Positions 26,607 through 35,228 of a stretch of DNA of 45,785 nt are shown here, in pieces. A program made the translations under genes and the position numbers. The stretch is from Alteromonas sp. ALT199 (GTDB lineage Bacteria > Pseudomonadota > Gammaproteobacteria > Enterobacterales > Alteromonadaceae): NCBI RefSeq assembly GCF_018619335.1, contig NZ_JAHHDX010000127.1, positions 1 through 45,785 on the forward strand, given 5' to 3'. Numbering within the stretch: the first letter of the stretch is position 1; the number at the start of each line of letters is the position of its first letter. The notes under the pieces are model-generated. The model did not search any database. It was given only the letters and a program-made list of their open reading frames with translations, and had not been told where the DNA came from.

Positions 26607-27848
26607 GTGACAAAATTGGGATTCACAACCCGTCAGGTACATTCTGATCGCATGCTAAACACCCCGGAACATGGCGGTGTACACAGCAGCACATCTAATT
26701 CGGTTCTTTTTGAGTTTAAAGATGCGCAAGGCATTATCGATGCGTTTCAAGGTAAGCGCGCAGCTCACGTTTACTCTCGTTCTTCTTCGCCTTCTGTGGC
26801 TGCATTGCAAAATATGCTAAATGATTTAGAAGGCGGTGTAGGTACGTTATGCTACTCAACCGGTATGGCGGCTATAAGCAGTTCTCTATTCGCTTTGTTA
26901 AAGTCGGGCGATCATTTAATCGTAAGCCAATACCTCTTCGGCAACACAAGAAGCTTTTTCGAAACCATTAAAGACTTCGGTGTGCAGGTTACCTACACTG
27001 ACGTGACCGACATTCAACAAGTTAAAGAAGCGTATCAGCCAAACACGAAAGGTGTTTACACGGAAACCGTGGCTAACCCTGTAACACAGGTTGCTGACCT
27101 TCACGCTATTGGTCAATATTGTGAAGAGAAAAGCATATTGTTTATGGTTGATAACACCATGACACCGCCGCCAGTTTTCTACGCAAAAAATGTTAAGGCG
27201 TCGCTAGTGTTTTGCTCATTGACCAAATACATCGCAGGACACGGCAATGTATTAGGTGGGGCAGTGGTTGACACAGGCAACTTCGACTGGACAAAGTTTG
27301 ACAACCTCAAGTCTGATTATCAGGTTGCAGATACAGCGCAGTGGGGCATTACCCAAATTAAAAAGAAAGGCTTGCGCGACCTAGGCGCTACATTGGCACC
27401 GCAGTCAGCTACGGCTATTGCTTTAGGCATGGAAACCCTTGATCTACGTTTAGCACGAAGCCAGCACAATGCTATGCAGCTAGCAACGTTTTTAGACAAC
27501 CACCCTAAAGTATCTAACGTGTTTTATCCGGGTCTTGCCGATCACCCACAACATTTTATGGCACGTGAATACTTAAACGGTGGCTATGGCGCAATTTTAA
27601 GCTTTGATCTTATTGATGATGCTGACCCTGTTGCGTTTTTGAACGAAATGGAGCTGGTAATCTGTGCCACCCACTTAGGCGATAATCGCACCCTTGCCCT
27701 ACCTGTTGCGCCTACGATTTATTTCGAGAACACGGCAGAAGAGCGTGAGCTTATGGGTATCTCCGATACGATGTTACGTCTTTCAGTAGGTATTGAAGAT
27801 ACACAAGATCTGATTGCGGATTTTGAAAAGGCATTAAGTACAATTTAA
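26607..27848 (+). CDS. Cys/Met-metabolism PLP-dependent enzyme (cystathionine gamma-synthase family)
   Basis: This fold-type I PLP enzyme belongs to the trans-sulfuration family, which includes cystathionine gamma-synthase, methionine gamma-lyase and O-acetylhomoserine sulfhydrylase. Seen are CYSTGMAAISSSLFALL, FMVDNTMTPPP and SLTKYIAGHGNVLGG, whose Lys (about residue 207) binds PLP. The GTG at 26607 is chosen because CGGAG lies seven bases upstream and homologues start near TKLGFTTRQVH. The open frame extends to 26523, but that would give an unusual leader. The product is about 413 residues. Which reaction dominates is not decidable. A hairpin terminator follows. Confidence 0.9.
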   Translation: MTKLGFTTRQVHSDRMLNTPEHGGVHSSTSNSVLFEFKDAQGIIDAFQGKRAAHVYSRSSSPSVAALQNMLNDLEGGVGTLCYSTGMAAISSSLFALLKSGDHLIVSQYLFGNTRSFFETIKDFGVQVTYTDVTDIQQVKEAYQPNTKGVYTETVANPVTQVADLHAIGQYCEEKSILFMVDNTMTPPPVFYAKNVKASLVFCSLTKYIAGHGNVLGGAVVDTGNFDWTKFDNLKSDYQVADTAQWGITQIKKKGLRDLGATLAPQSATAIALGMETLDLRLARSQHNAMQLATFLDNHPKVSNVFYPGLADHPQHFMAREYLNGGYGAILSFDLIDDADPVAFLNEMELVICATHLGDNRTLALPVAPTIYFENTAEERELMGISDTMLRLSVGIEDTQDLIADFEKALSTI

Positions 27849-27867
27849 ATAGTGCCTTTAAACACGG

Positions 27868-27890
27868 TTGGAGGGGCTGAGCCCCTCCAA
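27868..27890 (+). terminator. Hairpin terminator after the PLP enzyme
   Basis: TTGGAGGGGC and GCCCCTCCAA form a perfect ten-base stem over TGA. The following T-rich stretch is weak, but placement 20 bases after the gene and before a convergent gene supports termination. Confidence 0.75.
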
Positions 27891-27932
27891 TTAATTTACA
27901 CAACGTTTTGTCATAAAACGTAATTAACAAAG

Positions 27933-29315
27933 CTAGTCTGTAGGTGCTAAACCATCAAGTAGTGCCAACTGTGGCAAATCACCTTCCATCGCGCCATCTA
28001 GCGCAATTGCCGTGTAAATTTCGCCATTTTCTAGTGATAGCACGCCCGTTTCAATTGCCGCTGTCTTGGTACCAGTAGGCGTAACCGTCACTACGTAGTC
28101 ACCTTCCGTCAAGCTTACGTAACCTGTTTCAACAAGCTCACCAGTCTCAAAGGCAATATCAGCAAACGCTGGGTCCACCGCATCAATTTCACCATCTGCA
28201 GTTACGTAAATGTCTACGTTACCTGTTGAAGGTGAAGCATGTACAATGCGCACTTTCGCTTCTGTTGCAACAGAACGTGGCATATCAACAAGTACATCAA
28301 GTTCTGGTGCAGCTAAAACGTTATTTGCGATGGCGGTATATGACATACCCACTTCCAGTGCCAAGGGAGCGTCGTCGATTGCAACTACGCTACTATCGCT
28401 GTCAGCAACAACATCAATCAAGTAATCGCCAGCGGCAACCGATAAATAGTCTGTTGTACCAGGAAACGCAATAGCATCAACCAAGACGATTTCATTGTTA
28501 GCAATTACGTCCACGGCTGGCGCATCGCTAATACCATGTACTACGCGAATTTCAGCACCTGCTTCTGAATCCCATATCTTGAAACTGCTGTCACCGTCTG
28601 CAGCTAAAAGCGTAACAGGTGAATCACCGGTTCCTACGTTGTCAGTAGCAGCAATAAGCAAATCAGCACCGTCAGCTAAGTTAACAGTACCTGAGTTGTA
28701 TACAACCGTCGTCTCACCTGCCGGTGTAATACGGATTTGATAATCGCCTGCTGGTACTTGGATTAAATCAGTAGCATCTGTGAATTCAGCGGTAACGAGT
28801 GGTTGTTCTGCGGTAATATCCGCTTCTGGAGCAGTCACGTAAATGTCAACCGTCGGAGCCAAAGACGCTGCATGTACAATCTGTACTTGCGCATTACCGG
28901 CATCAACGGCAGTTTCCATGCTTGTTACTGTTAACAACGCAAGTGTTTCATCGCTCACGTTTCCTACGGCAAAGACATCGTAGTTCATGTCAGCTTCTAG
29001 CGTTACGTCAGCTTGAAGTACTTCAGCATTCTCACCTGGCAGAATGCCGATAACACCTATGTCGTAGGTACCTGTTTCCACTTCGAATCGAGATGAAGCA
29101 ACTTGATAGTCAACGTTTTCTAAACCATTAAGGATTGCATCATTGGCAGTAACGTTAACCATAGGGGCATCAGATGCGGCGTGAAACACGCGCACATTTG
29201 AATACTCGATAACGGGGGCGGGGACTTCAACTACGTCATCGTCGTCATCGTCAGAGCAGCCAATTAAAAATAGTGGTAAGATTGAACATGCAAGGAGTGC
29301 TTTGGTCCTTCTCAT
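27933..29315 (-). CDS. DUF4397 repeat lipoprotein
   Basis: The 460-residue surface or periplasmic lipoprotein has a lipobox at LIGC (Cys20), followed at once by six consecutive aspartates. The rest consists of four DUF4397-type beta repeats starting near residues 40, 143, 258 and 355. Each begins with a motif like VRVFHAASDAP, VQIVHAASLAP, IRVVHGISDAP or VRIVHASPSTG. The protein is very acidic. DUF4397 modules are common in exported adhesin-like or anchor proteins, but no molecular function is established. It is monocistronic. Confidence 0.87.
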   Translation of the reverse strand: MRRTKALLACSILPLFLIGCSDDDDDDVVEVPAPVIEYSNVRVFHAASDAPMVNVTANDAILNGLENVDYQVASSRFEVETGTYDIGVIGILPGENAEVLQADVTLEADMNYDVFAVGNVSDETLALLTVTSMETAVDAGNAQVQIVHAASLAPTVDIYVTAPEADITAEQPLVTAEFTDATDLIQVPAGDYQIRITPAGETTVVYNSGTVNLADGADLLIAATDNVGTGDSPVTLLAADGDSSFKIWDSEAGAEIRVVHGISDAPAVDVIANNEIVLVDAIAFPGTTDYLSVAAGDYLIDVVADSDSSVVAIDDAPLALEVGMSYTAIANNVLAAPELDVLVDMPRSVATEAKVRIVHASPSTGNVDIYVTADGEIDAVDPAFADIAFETGELVETGYVSLTEGDYVVTVTPTGTKTAAIETGVLSLENGEIYTAIALDGAMEGDLPQLALLDGLAPTD

Positions 29316-29554
29316 TTTTTGTATCCTCTTAATTGTGTTGTGGCAAACTCGATTACGCTAGGTAATTATGGGAAGATCATCCTCCTTGCAACATTAACGC
29401 AATGTAATGTTTTCAAATGATTTACATGGGCGTTCTATTTATCACGTTCTGTTCGACAAATTAGAACGAATTCCTCATTTTTTTGAGATTTTCATCCAAA
29501 CTTATTCCGGTAACATTGTTGTGTATCATCGAAACAACAAACTTGGAGTACGGC

Positions 29555-30157
29555 ATGAAATCAGTATTAGCTATATTTTCCAGCCTTAGTGACGAACAAG
29601 GTAATTCTTCAAAAATTGCAAACGAGTATCTTTCAAAAATTGAAAGTGATGATTCGGTTAGAATTAACCGCGTGGATGTAGCCTCACTGGCACTACCTCA
29701 CTTAACTGGCGCAGAAATGCAGGCGTGGATGACGGAAGCAGCGGAGCGAGATGAGTCTCAGCAAGCACTAGCGAAGATCTCGGACGATATTGTTAAAGCA
29801 GTGAAAGCGGCTGATGAAATTGTATTGGCAGTGCCAATGTACAATTTTGGTATTCCATCCAGCCTAAAAGCCTACTTCGATCGCATTGCACGGGCAGGAA
29901 TAACGTTCAAATATACAGAAACTGGCCCTATCGGTTTGTTAGAAAACAAAACAGCCAGGGTTTTTGCTGCCCGTGGGGGCGTTTATGCAGGATCAGATTT
30001 TGATACACAGACGCCATACTTAAAACATTTTTTAAATTTCATTGGTATTAGCGATATAAAATTCGTTTACGCTGAAGGACTTAACATGGGCGAGGAGCAG
30101 GCAAACAAAGCTTTTGCCGGTGCTAGTGAAAAAATTATTGAACTAACTAACGGCTAA
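29555..30157 (+). CDS. azoR: FMN-dependent NADH-azoreductase
   Basis: This 200-residue flavodoxin-fold quinone/azo reductase uses FMN and NADH for two-electron reduction of quinones and azo compounds. Visible are the phosphate-binding N-terminus MKSVLAIFSSLSDEQGNSSK, the FMN-contacting PMYNFGIPSSLKAYFD and a GGVYAGS loop. The ATG at 29555 was selected because GGAG lies eight bases upstream and matches AzoR starts; an open frame extends to 29483 but lacks a ribosome-binding site. A terminator follows at 30241. A role in quinone stress protection is family knowledge. Confidence 0.92.
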   Translation: MKSVLAIFSSLSDEQGNSSKIANEYLSKIESDDSVRINRVDVASLALPHLTGAEMQAWMTEAAERDESQQALAKISDDIVKAVKAADEIVLAVPMYNFGIPSSLKAYFDRIARAGITFKYTETGPIGLLENKTARVFAARGGVYAGSDFDTQTPYLKHFLNFIGISDIKFVYAEGLNMGEEQANKAFAGASEKIIELTNG

Positions 30158-30240
30158 GCACACTAAATTAATGCAGTTAGCTAAAACGTAGGAAGTATGT
30201 TTTCAGCTAAAAGTGTGTTCCAAGTTGAGTGTGCTTGATT

Positions 30241-30267
30241 GCCCCGCCTATTAGGTGGGGCTTTTTT
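30241..30267 (+). terminator. Rho-independent terminator of azoR
   Basis: GCCCCGCCTATTAGGTGGGGC folds into a strong stem with one G-T pair and is followed by six T residues. Confidence 0.88.
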
Positions 30268-30326
30268 ATGTGCAGAACTTCGTGCGGGTATTCTTTTGAA
30301 TTAAACAAGAATGAATAATCGAATAC

Positions 30327-30881
30327 CTATTCACCCTTGATAAGTGCTTCAACATCGGCAATGAAAGTAGGATCAGTAGGCTTAGTTGAACTAGGGTAGT
30401 GAGTGATTTGTTTACCTGTGCTGTCAATCAAGTATTTATTGAAATTCCAAGAGGGCGCTTTGCCAGTGGCAGTTTTAAGCATTCGATACATAGGGTCTGC
30501 GTCGTCACCTTTCACAGAGATAGGTTCAAACATAGGAAACTTCACGCCATAGGTTAATTCACATAGCTCTGCCGTTTTACCTTCATCGCTATCTTCTTGA
30601 TTGAAGTCGTGTGAAGGGAAACCAAGTACAACAAAATCTTTATCTTTATAGTCGCTGTATAGCGCTTCTAACCCTTCAAACTGTGGAGTGAAACCGCAAT
30701 AGCTGGCAGTGTTCACAACCAATATTGTCTTTCCCGCATATTCACTACACAAATTCACCGTTTCTTGGGAGTTAAGTTTACGCTTCATGAATTTTAGTAC
30801 GCTAGGGCATTCGTTCGCGATACTTGAAGTAGTAAAAAAGCTAAGCGCAATCAACGCCGGTACAATAGCTTTTGCTTTCAT
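30327..30881 (-). CDS. Glutathione peroxidase family protein, exported
   Basis: This thiol peroxidase has 184 residues, with a signal peptide ending near SSIANE. The peroxidatic Cys62 lies in NTASYCGFTPQFEGL, and Trp145-Asn146 in WNFNKYL supply two further members of the catalytic tetrad. The fourth position, normally Gln in FPCNQF, reads GFPSHDF here, with Asp92. Extra cysteines at about 25, 45 and 107 could allow an intramolecular resolving disulfide. It probably reduces peroxides in the periplasm, likely using thioredoxin-like donors rather than glutathione, though that is inference. It is divergent from the S9 peptidase. Confidence 0.88.
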   Translation of the reverse strand: MKAKAIVPALIALSFFTTSSIANECPSVLKFMKRKLNSQETVNLCSEYAGKTILVVNTASYCGFTPQFEGLEALYSDYKDKDFVVLGFPSHDFNQEDSDEGKTAELCELTYGVKFPMFEPISVKGDDADPMYRMLKTATGKAPSWNFNKYLIDSTGKQITHYPSSTKPTDPTFIADVEALIKGE

Positions 30882-31060
30882 CTTGTTTTACCTCATCAGT
30901 TAATTTTTGTTATTTTGTTTAGGTCGAATGACCAAATATTCAACACCATAAACGCGGTTGCTTTACGTTTGGTTCACTATCACAATCGATGAACGTTAGC
31001 GCTTTAGCCATTGCTCTGCGTATAATGTTAACGTTTTTTACATAACAACGACTTAAAATA

Positions 31061-33555
31061 ATGAAAAAATACTCTTCTTTACTCATTGCGGCTAGCGTTA
31101 CCTTTGCGTTGGGTGGATGTGCAAGCACCACTAACGAACCATCTAGCCAAGTAACGTCTACATCGCTTCCTGCTGCCGCAGTTCAGCAAACCGTTGCACC
31201 AGATGTTGCGCCTCAGACCAGCGCGCAAAAAGGTGAAATTACTTTAAAGCAAATAATGTCCGACCCTCAATGGATTGGCGCCTTGCCTGAAAGTATGGGG
31301 TGGTCGGTAAACGGCGATAAAATTGTTTTTGAAAAAGAAAAACAAAACAGTGCACTGAAAGATGTTTATGTTGCAGACCTTTCTAACCCTGCAAATGCGG
31401 TAAAATCACCGTTATCAGATTTACACAAGTACCGTTTTGACGAACGTGTAGTAAGGGACGACGGGGTTATTGCCTATTCATTTGAAGACAGTGTTTATGT
31501 GCAATTTACAAATGGTGAAACCGTGCGTATTGCTCGCGGTGGTAACGCGCTATCGACACTTTCATTTATGACTGATGGTCGCTTAATGGCGTTAAGCGGT
31601 AACAAGTTCATTGCTATCGACCTATCTAACGGTACGCGCGAAGAATTGCTTAGCTGGCAATTTAGCGACGAGCCCAAAGCGATTGAGCCACCTAAAGACT
31701 ATATTGCCGAGCAACAGCAGTCGCTGGTGGAATACATCAAACTGCAGCGAAAAAACAAAGAAGATAAAGAAAATGCACAAAAGGCGCTGGCTAAAGCAAA
31801 TGAGAGCGTAGCACCTACGCCATTTTACTTTGATAAGTCGCACCGACTAGCGGGGATCAGCGTATCGCCTGCGGGCAAGTTCGCAGTAGTTGCAACCACT
31901 GAAAGCAAGCCTACCCGTGATGACAGCGACATCATGCCGCATTATATTCAAGAAGACAGCCGCATTGCTGCGAAACCTGTGCGCCAACGTGTAGCTGATG
32001 CAGAGTCGGTAAACCATACACTTTGGCTATTGAATTTAAAAACAGGCGAAAAAAGTGAACTAAAATACTTCAATTTGCCTGGTTATAATGACGATGTACT
32101 TGCCACAGTAAAAGCAGAAAACGCAGAGGTAAAAGGCGCGACCTACGAAGTAAATCGTTTGCCGCGCGACATTACCTTATTGCAAAGCTGGTACTGGACC
32201 AAGCCTTCTATTCGCTGGCACAAAAACGGTAACGCCGTAGCGGTCATGCTTGAAGCGTGGGACAACAAAGACCGCTGGATTGCCACGGTGGACTTAGCAA
32301 ACAAAACGCTAGAAAACCAGCATAGGCTTCATGATGACGCGTGGGTAAACTACCGTTTCAACGCGTTTGATTGGCTAAATGACAGCGAGACGCTTTACTA
32401 TCAATCTGAGCATACAGGTTACTCGCATTTATATGTTCAAAAGCCAGGCGAAAAACCTGTCGCGCTCACCAGCGGCCGTTTTATCGTTGACGATTTAACT
32501 CTTTCTAGCGATGACAACTATATCTACTTCAAAGCTAACATGGAGCACCCGGGGCTTTACGAAGTTTATCGTGCTGATTTAAGCAACAATACCATCGACA
32601 CCATGACTGATTTGAATGGTATGACCGACTATTCACTTAGCCCTGATGGCAAAAACTTGCTATTAAGCCATAGTAAAGTGAATCAGCCACAAGAGCTTTA
32701 TGTTAAGCCGGTTGATGAAACTACCGCGGCAAAGCAAATAACCCAGAGCACCAGTGCTGCTTCAACGCACTCCCTTGGGCGGTACCTAACATCGTTGCTA
32801 TTGAATCGTCGCATACCGATGCACCTATTTACGCACGCGTATATCTTCCAGAGAATTACGACAAGACAGCACCAAATAAAGCGGTTGTGTTTAACCACGG
32901 CGCAGGCTATTTGCAAAACGCCCACATGGGTTGGTCTGGTTATTTTAGAGAATACATGTTCCACAGTATGCTAGTGCAGAAAGGCTACGTTGTACTTGAT
33001 ATGGACTACCGCGCAAGTGCTGGCTATGGACGCGATTGGCGCACCGCTATTTATCGCCAAATGGGTACACCTGAAGTACAGGATTTGCATGACGGTGTTA
33101 ACTGGCTTGTCGAAAATGCCAATGTAGACCGTGAGCGTATTGGCACGTATGGTGGTTCATACGGCGGCTTCTTAACCTTTATGTCTATGTTTACCGCGCC
33201 AGATTTGTTTGCTGCAGGTGCTGCACTTCGCCCGGTAACCGACTGGGCGCACTACAACACGCCATATACGGCCAACATTCTCAATACGCCAGATATAGAC
33301 CCCATCGCGTTTGAGCGCAGCTCGCCAATTTATTTCGCAGATGGGCTAGAAAAACCGTTGCTTATTAACGCGCCTATGGTTGATGACAATGTGTTTTTCC
33401 ACGACACAGTGCGATTGGTACAGCGTCTTATTGAGCTAGAGAAGGAAGATTTTGAAACGGCCATTTATCCGGTAGAACCTCATGGCTTTGTGCAGCCAAG
33501 CTCTTGGCTAGATGAATACCGTCGTATCTATAAGCTATTTGAAGAAAACTTATAA
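31061..33555 (+). pseudogene. S9 family peptidase (DPP-IV-like) lipoprotein, split by a single-base frameshift
   Basis: The gene encodes an envelope peptidase of about 831 residues if read through. The lipoprotein signal ends in LGGCAST. The beta-propeller runs to about residue 565. At 32761 one T appears to be missing: the frame would read SAAFNALPWAVPN with TTT CAAC but the sequence has TTCAAC. The first frame then continues for about 70 unrelated residues to 32974. The catalytic domain lies wholly in the second frame: Ser in GTYGGSYGGF, Asp in PMVDDNVFF, His in VEPHGFVQP. As written, no active enzyme would be made. A real mutation and a sequencing error in a short homopolymer are both possible. 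Confidence 0.85.
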
Positions 33556-33631
33556 GTGAACCTTCGTGCGTAAACAACTAAAAGTCTAAAATACACTGGG
33601 TTGTTCCCAATGTGGTCTATACGAACGCTAC

Positions 33632-33667
33632 AAAAAGGCCCGAGTTCAGTTGAACTCGGGCCTTTTT
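33632..33667. terminator. Bidirectional terminator between the S9 peptidase and rhombosortase
   Basis: A 17-base perfect stem (AAAAAGGCCCGAGTTCA and its complement) closes over GT, with A and T runs at both ends. It serves the two convergent genes. Confidence 0.92.
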
Positions 33668-33752
33668 GTTTTTTGTTCGGTGGCTTATCTATTTTCTATC
33701 CGTCTTAAAGAGTCTATATGCATAGAACGAACGCTGTTACATCGCCAGCGGT

Positions 33753-34337
33753 TTATTTTCTTTTCGCCGTAACAAACATAAGTAAAAAGATCGCAATACC
33801 GGTCAGCGCACCAAATAAATGTGCATCTACGGCAACTTTTGCATCAATAAGATTTGCGACTTGTTTACTACTACCGTCAACTTGCTCGTATCCCACTTTT
33901 ATGGCTAAACCAATAAGTAACAACCAACCTGACTTCATCTTTTCTTTAATATCCACACAAGCACCCCACGCGAAAATACCGTGTAACGCGCCAGACAAAC
34001 CTGCGTACCAAATCAGATCTGGAGAGAAGAAATAAAGACCGATACTGGTTCCTAAGCAGCACCACACGAAAACTTTTAAGTACAACCCAATGCGATAATG
34101 CTCGCCGTGTAGGGCCCACAACAGCGCCAGACCTGCTAAATTTAAAAGTAGGTGGTACACATTAGTGTGAACGATATTGCCGCTGACTATACGCCACGTC
34201 TCCAGGCCTTGAATGGCATACCTGTCGTAAGCCAAATAATTGCCAGACATAGGCTCAAAGAAAAACGCGACAACAGAGCATAGCGCAATAAAAAGGGGGC
34301 CCGCACTATACTTAAGCGAAAACGGCAGTGACATCAT
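33753..34337 (-). CDS. rrtA: Rhombosortase (rhomboid-type intramembrane protease)
   Basis: This 194-residue polytopic membrane protease is of the rhombosortase subfamily, which processes proteins bearing a GlyGly-CTERM tail before surface release. It has about six hydrophobic helices. HTNVYHLLLN (His57, His62, Asn66) lies in the second helix, the nucleophile Ser115 in YAGLSGALHG, and the catalytic His173 in DAHLFGALTG. The small size and the GLSG/HLFG forms separate it from housekeeping GlpG. No GlyGly-CTERM substrate is encoded in this window, so its targets lie elsewhere. Confidence 0.85.
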   Translation of the reverse strand: MMSLPFSLKYSAGPLFIALCSVVAFFFEPMSGNYLAYDRYAIQGLETWRIVSGNIVHTNVYHLLLNLAGLALLWALHGEHYRIGLYLKVFVWCCLGTSIGLYFFSPDLIWYAGLSGALHGIFAWGACVDIKEKMKSGWLLLIGLAIKVGYEQVDGSSKQVANLIDAKVAVDAHLFGALTGIAIFLLMFVTAKRK

Positions 34338-34449
34338 CAGTGTTAGTTATTTTTGAATTTAGAATTTGCTGGCTATGATACAGAAATTGCTTACTGGGTG
34401 AAAACTGAAGTACACCTGAAATAAAAAAGATGACAGTAAAGGAGTGATT

Positions 34450-35214
34450 ATGTCTTACATCATTACCGAAAATAATCAGCAGTGCTTAACTATTACACTT
34501 AACCGTACCGACAAGAAAAATGCGTTAACGCGCGACATGTACCAAGAAATGGCAAATGCTATTTTAGGCGTTAAAAATGATGGCTCAACTAAGGCGGTGG
34601 TGATTAAAGGTGCCGGCGATTGTTTTACCGCAGGAAATGATATTGGCGACTTTGCGCAGCAACAAGATGGTGCTCAAGTGCCTGAGACGGCAGCGTTTAT
34701 GCGTGCACTAGCCGCATGTAGCTTACCGGTTATTGCACAAGTTCACGGCTTGGCGGTGGGCATAGGCACAACGCTTTTACTTCACTGCGATTTTGTATAC
34801 GCGACACCAGATACCCGATTTGTTCTACCGTTCATCAACTTAGGGCTTGTTCCCGAGTATGCATCAAGTTATCTTTTGCCTAAGGTTGCAGGTCATATCA
34901 AAGCGGCAGAGTGGCTTATGCTGGGAGAACCCTTTACCTCTGTCGATGCTTATCAATTTGGTATATTGACAAAAATTGTCGATGCACAGGAAATAGATCA
35001 AACTGTTCAATCTACGGTAGACAAACTCATTGCTAAGCCTTCATTCTCGCTTAGACAGACTAAAGCACTATTAAAAGGCGATGGGGAACGAACAAACCAA
35101 CAAATGAATGAAGAGTTTGATATATTTTTAGAAGCGTTAGGTACAACTGCAGCCCAAGAAGCGTTTGATGCGTTTCTTAAGAAACGCCCCATTAACCCCG
35201 AAAAATTTAAATAA
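34450..35214 (+). CDS. Enoyl-CoA hydratase/isomerase family protein
   Basis: This 254-residue crotonase-fold enzyme acts on acyl-CoA. The oxyanion-hole segments are GDCFTAGNDIGDF and HGLAVGIGTTLLL, and a Glu lies at the usual catalytic place in LVPEYASSYLLP. The second catalytic Glu of true hydratases is not obvious, so isomerase or another crotonase activity is possible. The ATG at 34450 fits AAAGGAG six bases upstream better than the GTG at 34444. It lies 14 bases before gamma-glutamyltranspeptidase and may be cotranscribed with it. Confidence 0.88.
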   Translation: MSYIITENNQQCLTITLNRTDKKNALTRDMYQEMANAILGVKNDGSTKAVVIKGAGDCFTAGNDIGDFAQQQDGAQVPETAAFMRALAACSLPVIAQVHGLAVGIGTTLLLHCDFVYATPDTRFVLPFINLGLVPEYASSYLLPKVAGHIKAAEWLMLGEPFTSVDAYQFGILTKIVDAQEIDQTVQSTVDKLIAKPSFSLRQTKALLKGDGERTNQQMNEEFDIFLEALGTTAAQEAFDAFLKKRPINPEKFK

Positions 35215-35228
35215 GAGGAAGTATCATT

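Noticed and set aside
28210..28740. Long plus-strand open frames inside the DUF4397 gene
   Set aside because: They mirror a repetitive, low-complexity gene on the minus strand and lack ribosome-binding sites and recognisable protein features.
31028..31045. LiuR-like site upstream of the S9 peptidase
   Set aside because: Only GTTAACGTTT matches; the second half-site is missing.
32700..32974. Programmed ribosomal frameshifting in the S9 peptidase
   Set aside because: No slippery heptamer or downstream structure is evident at the junction and homologues of this family are single-frame; a simple one-base loss is more likely.
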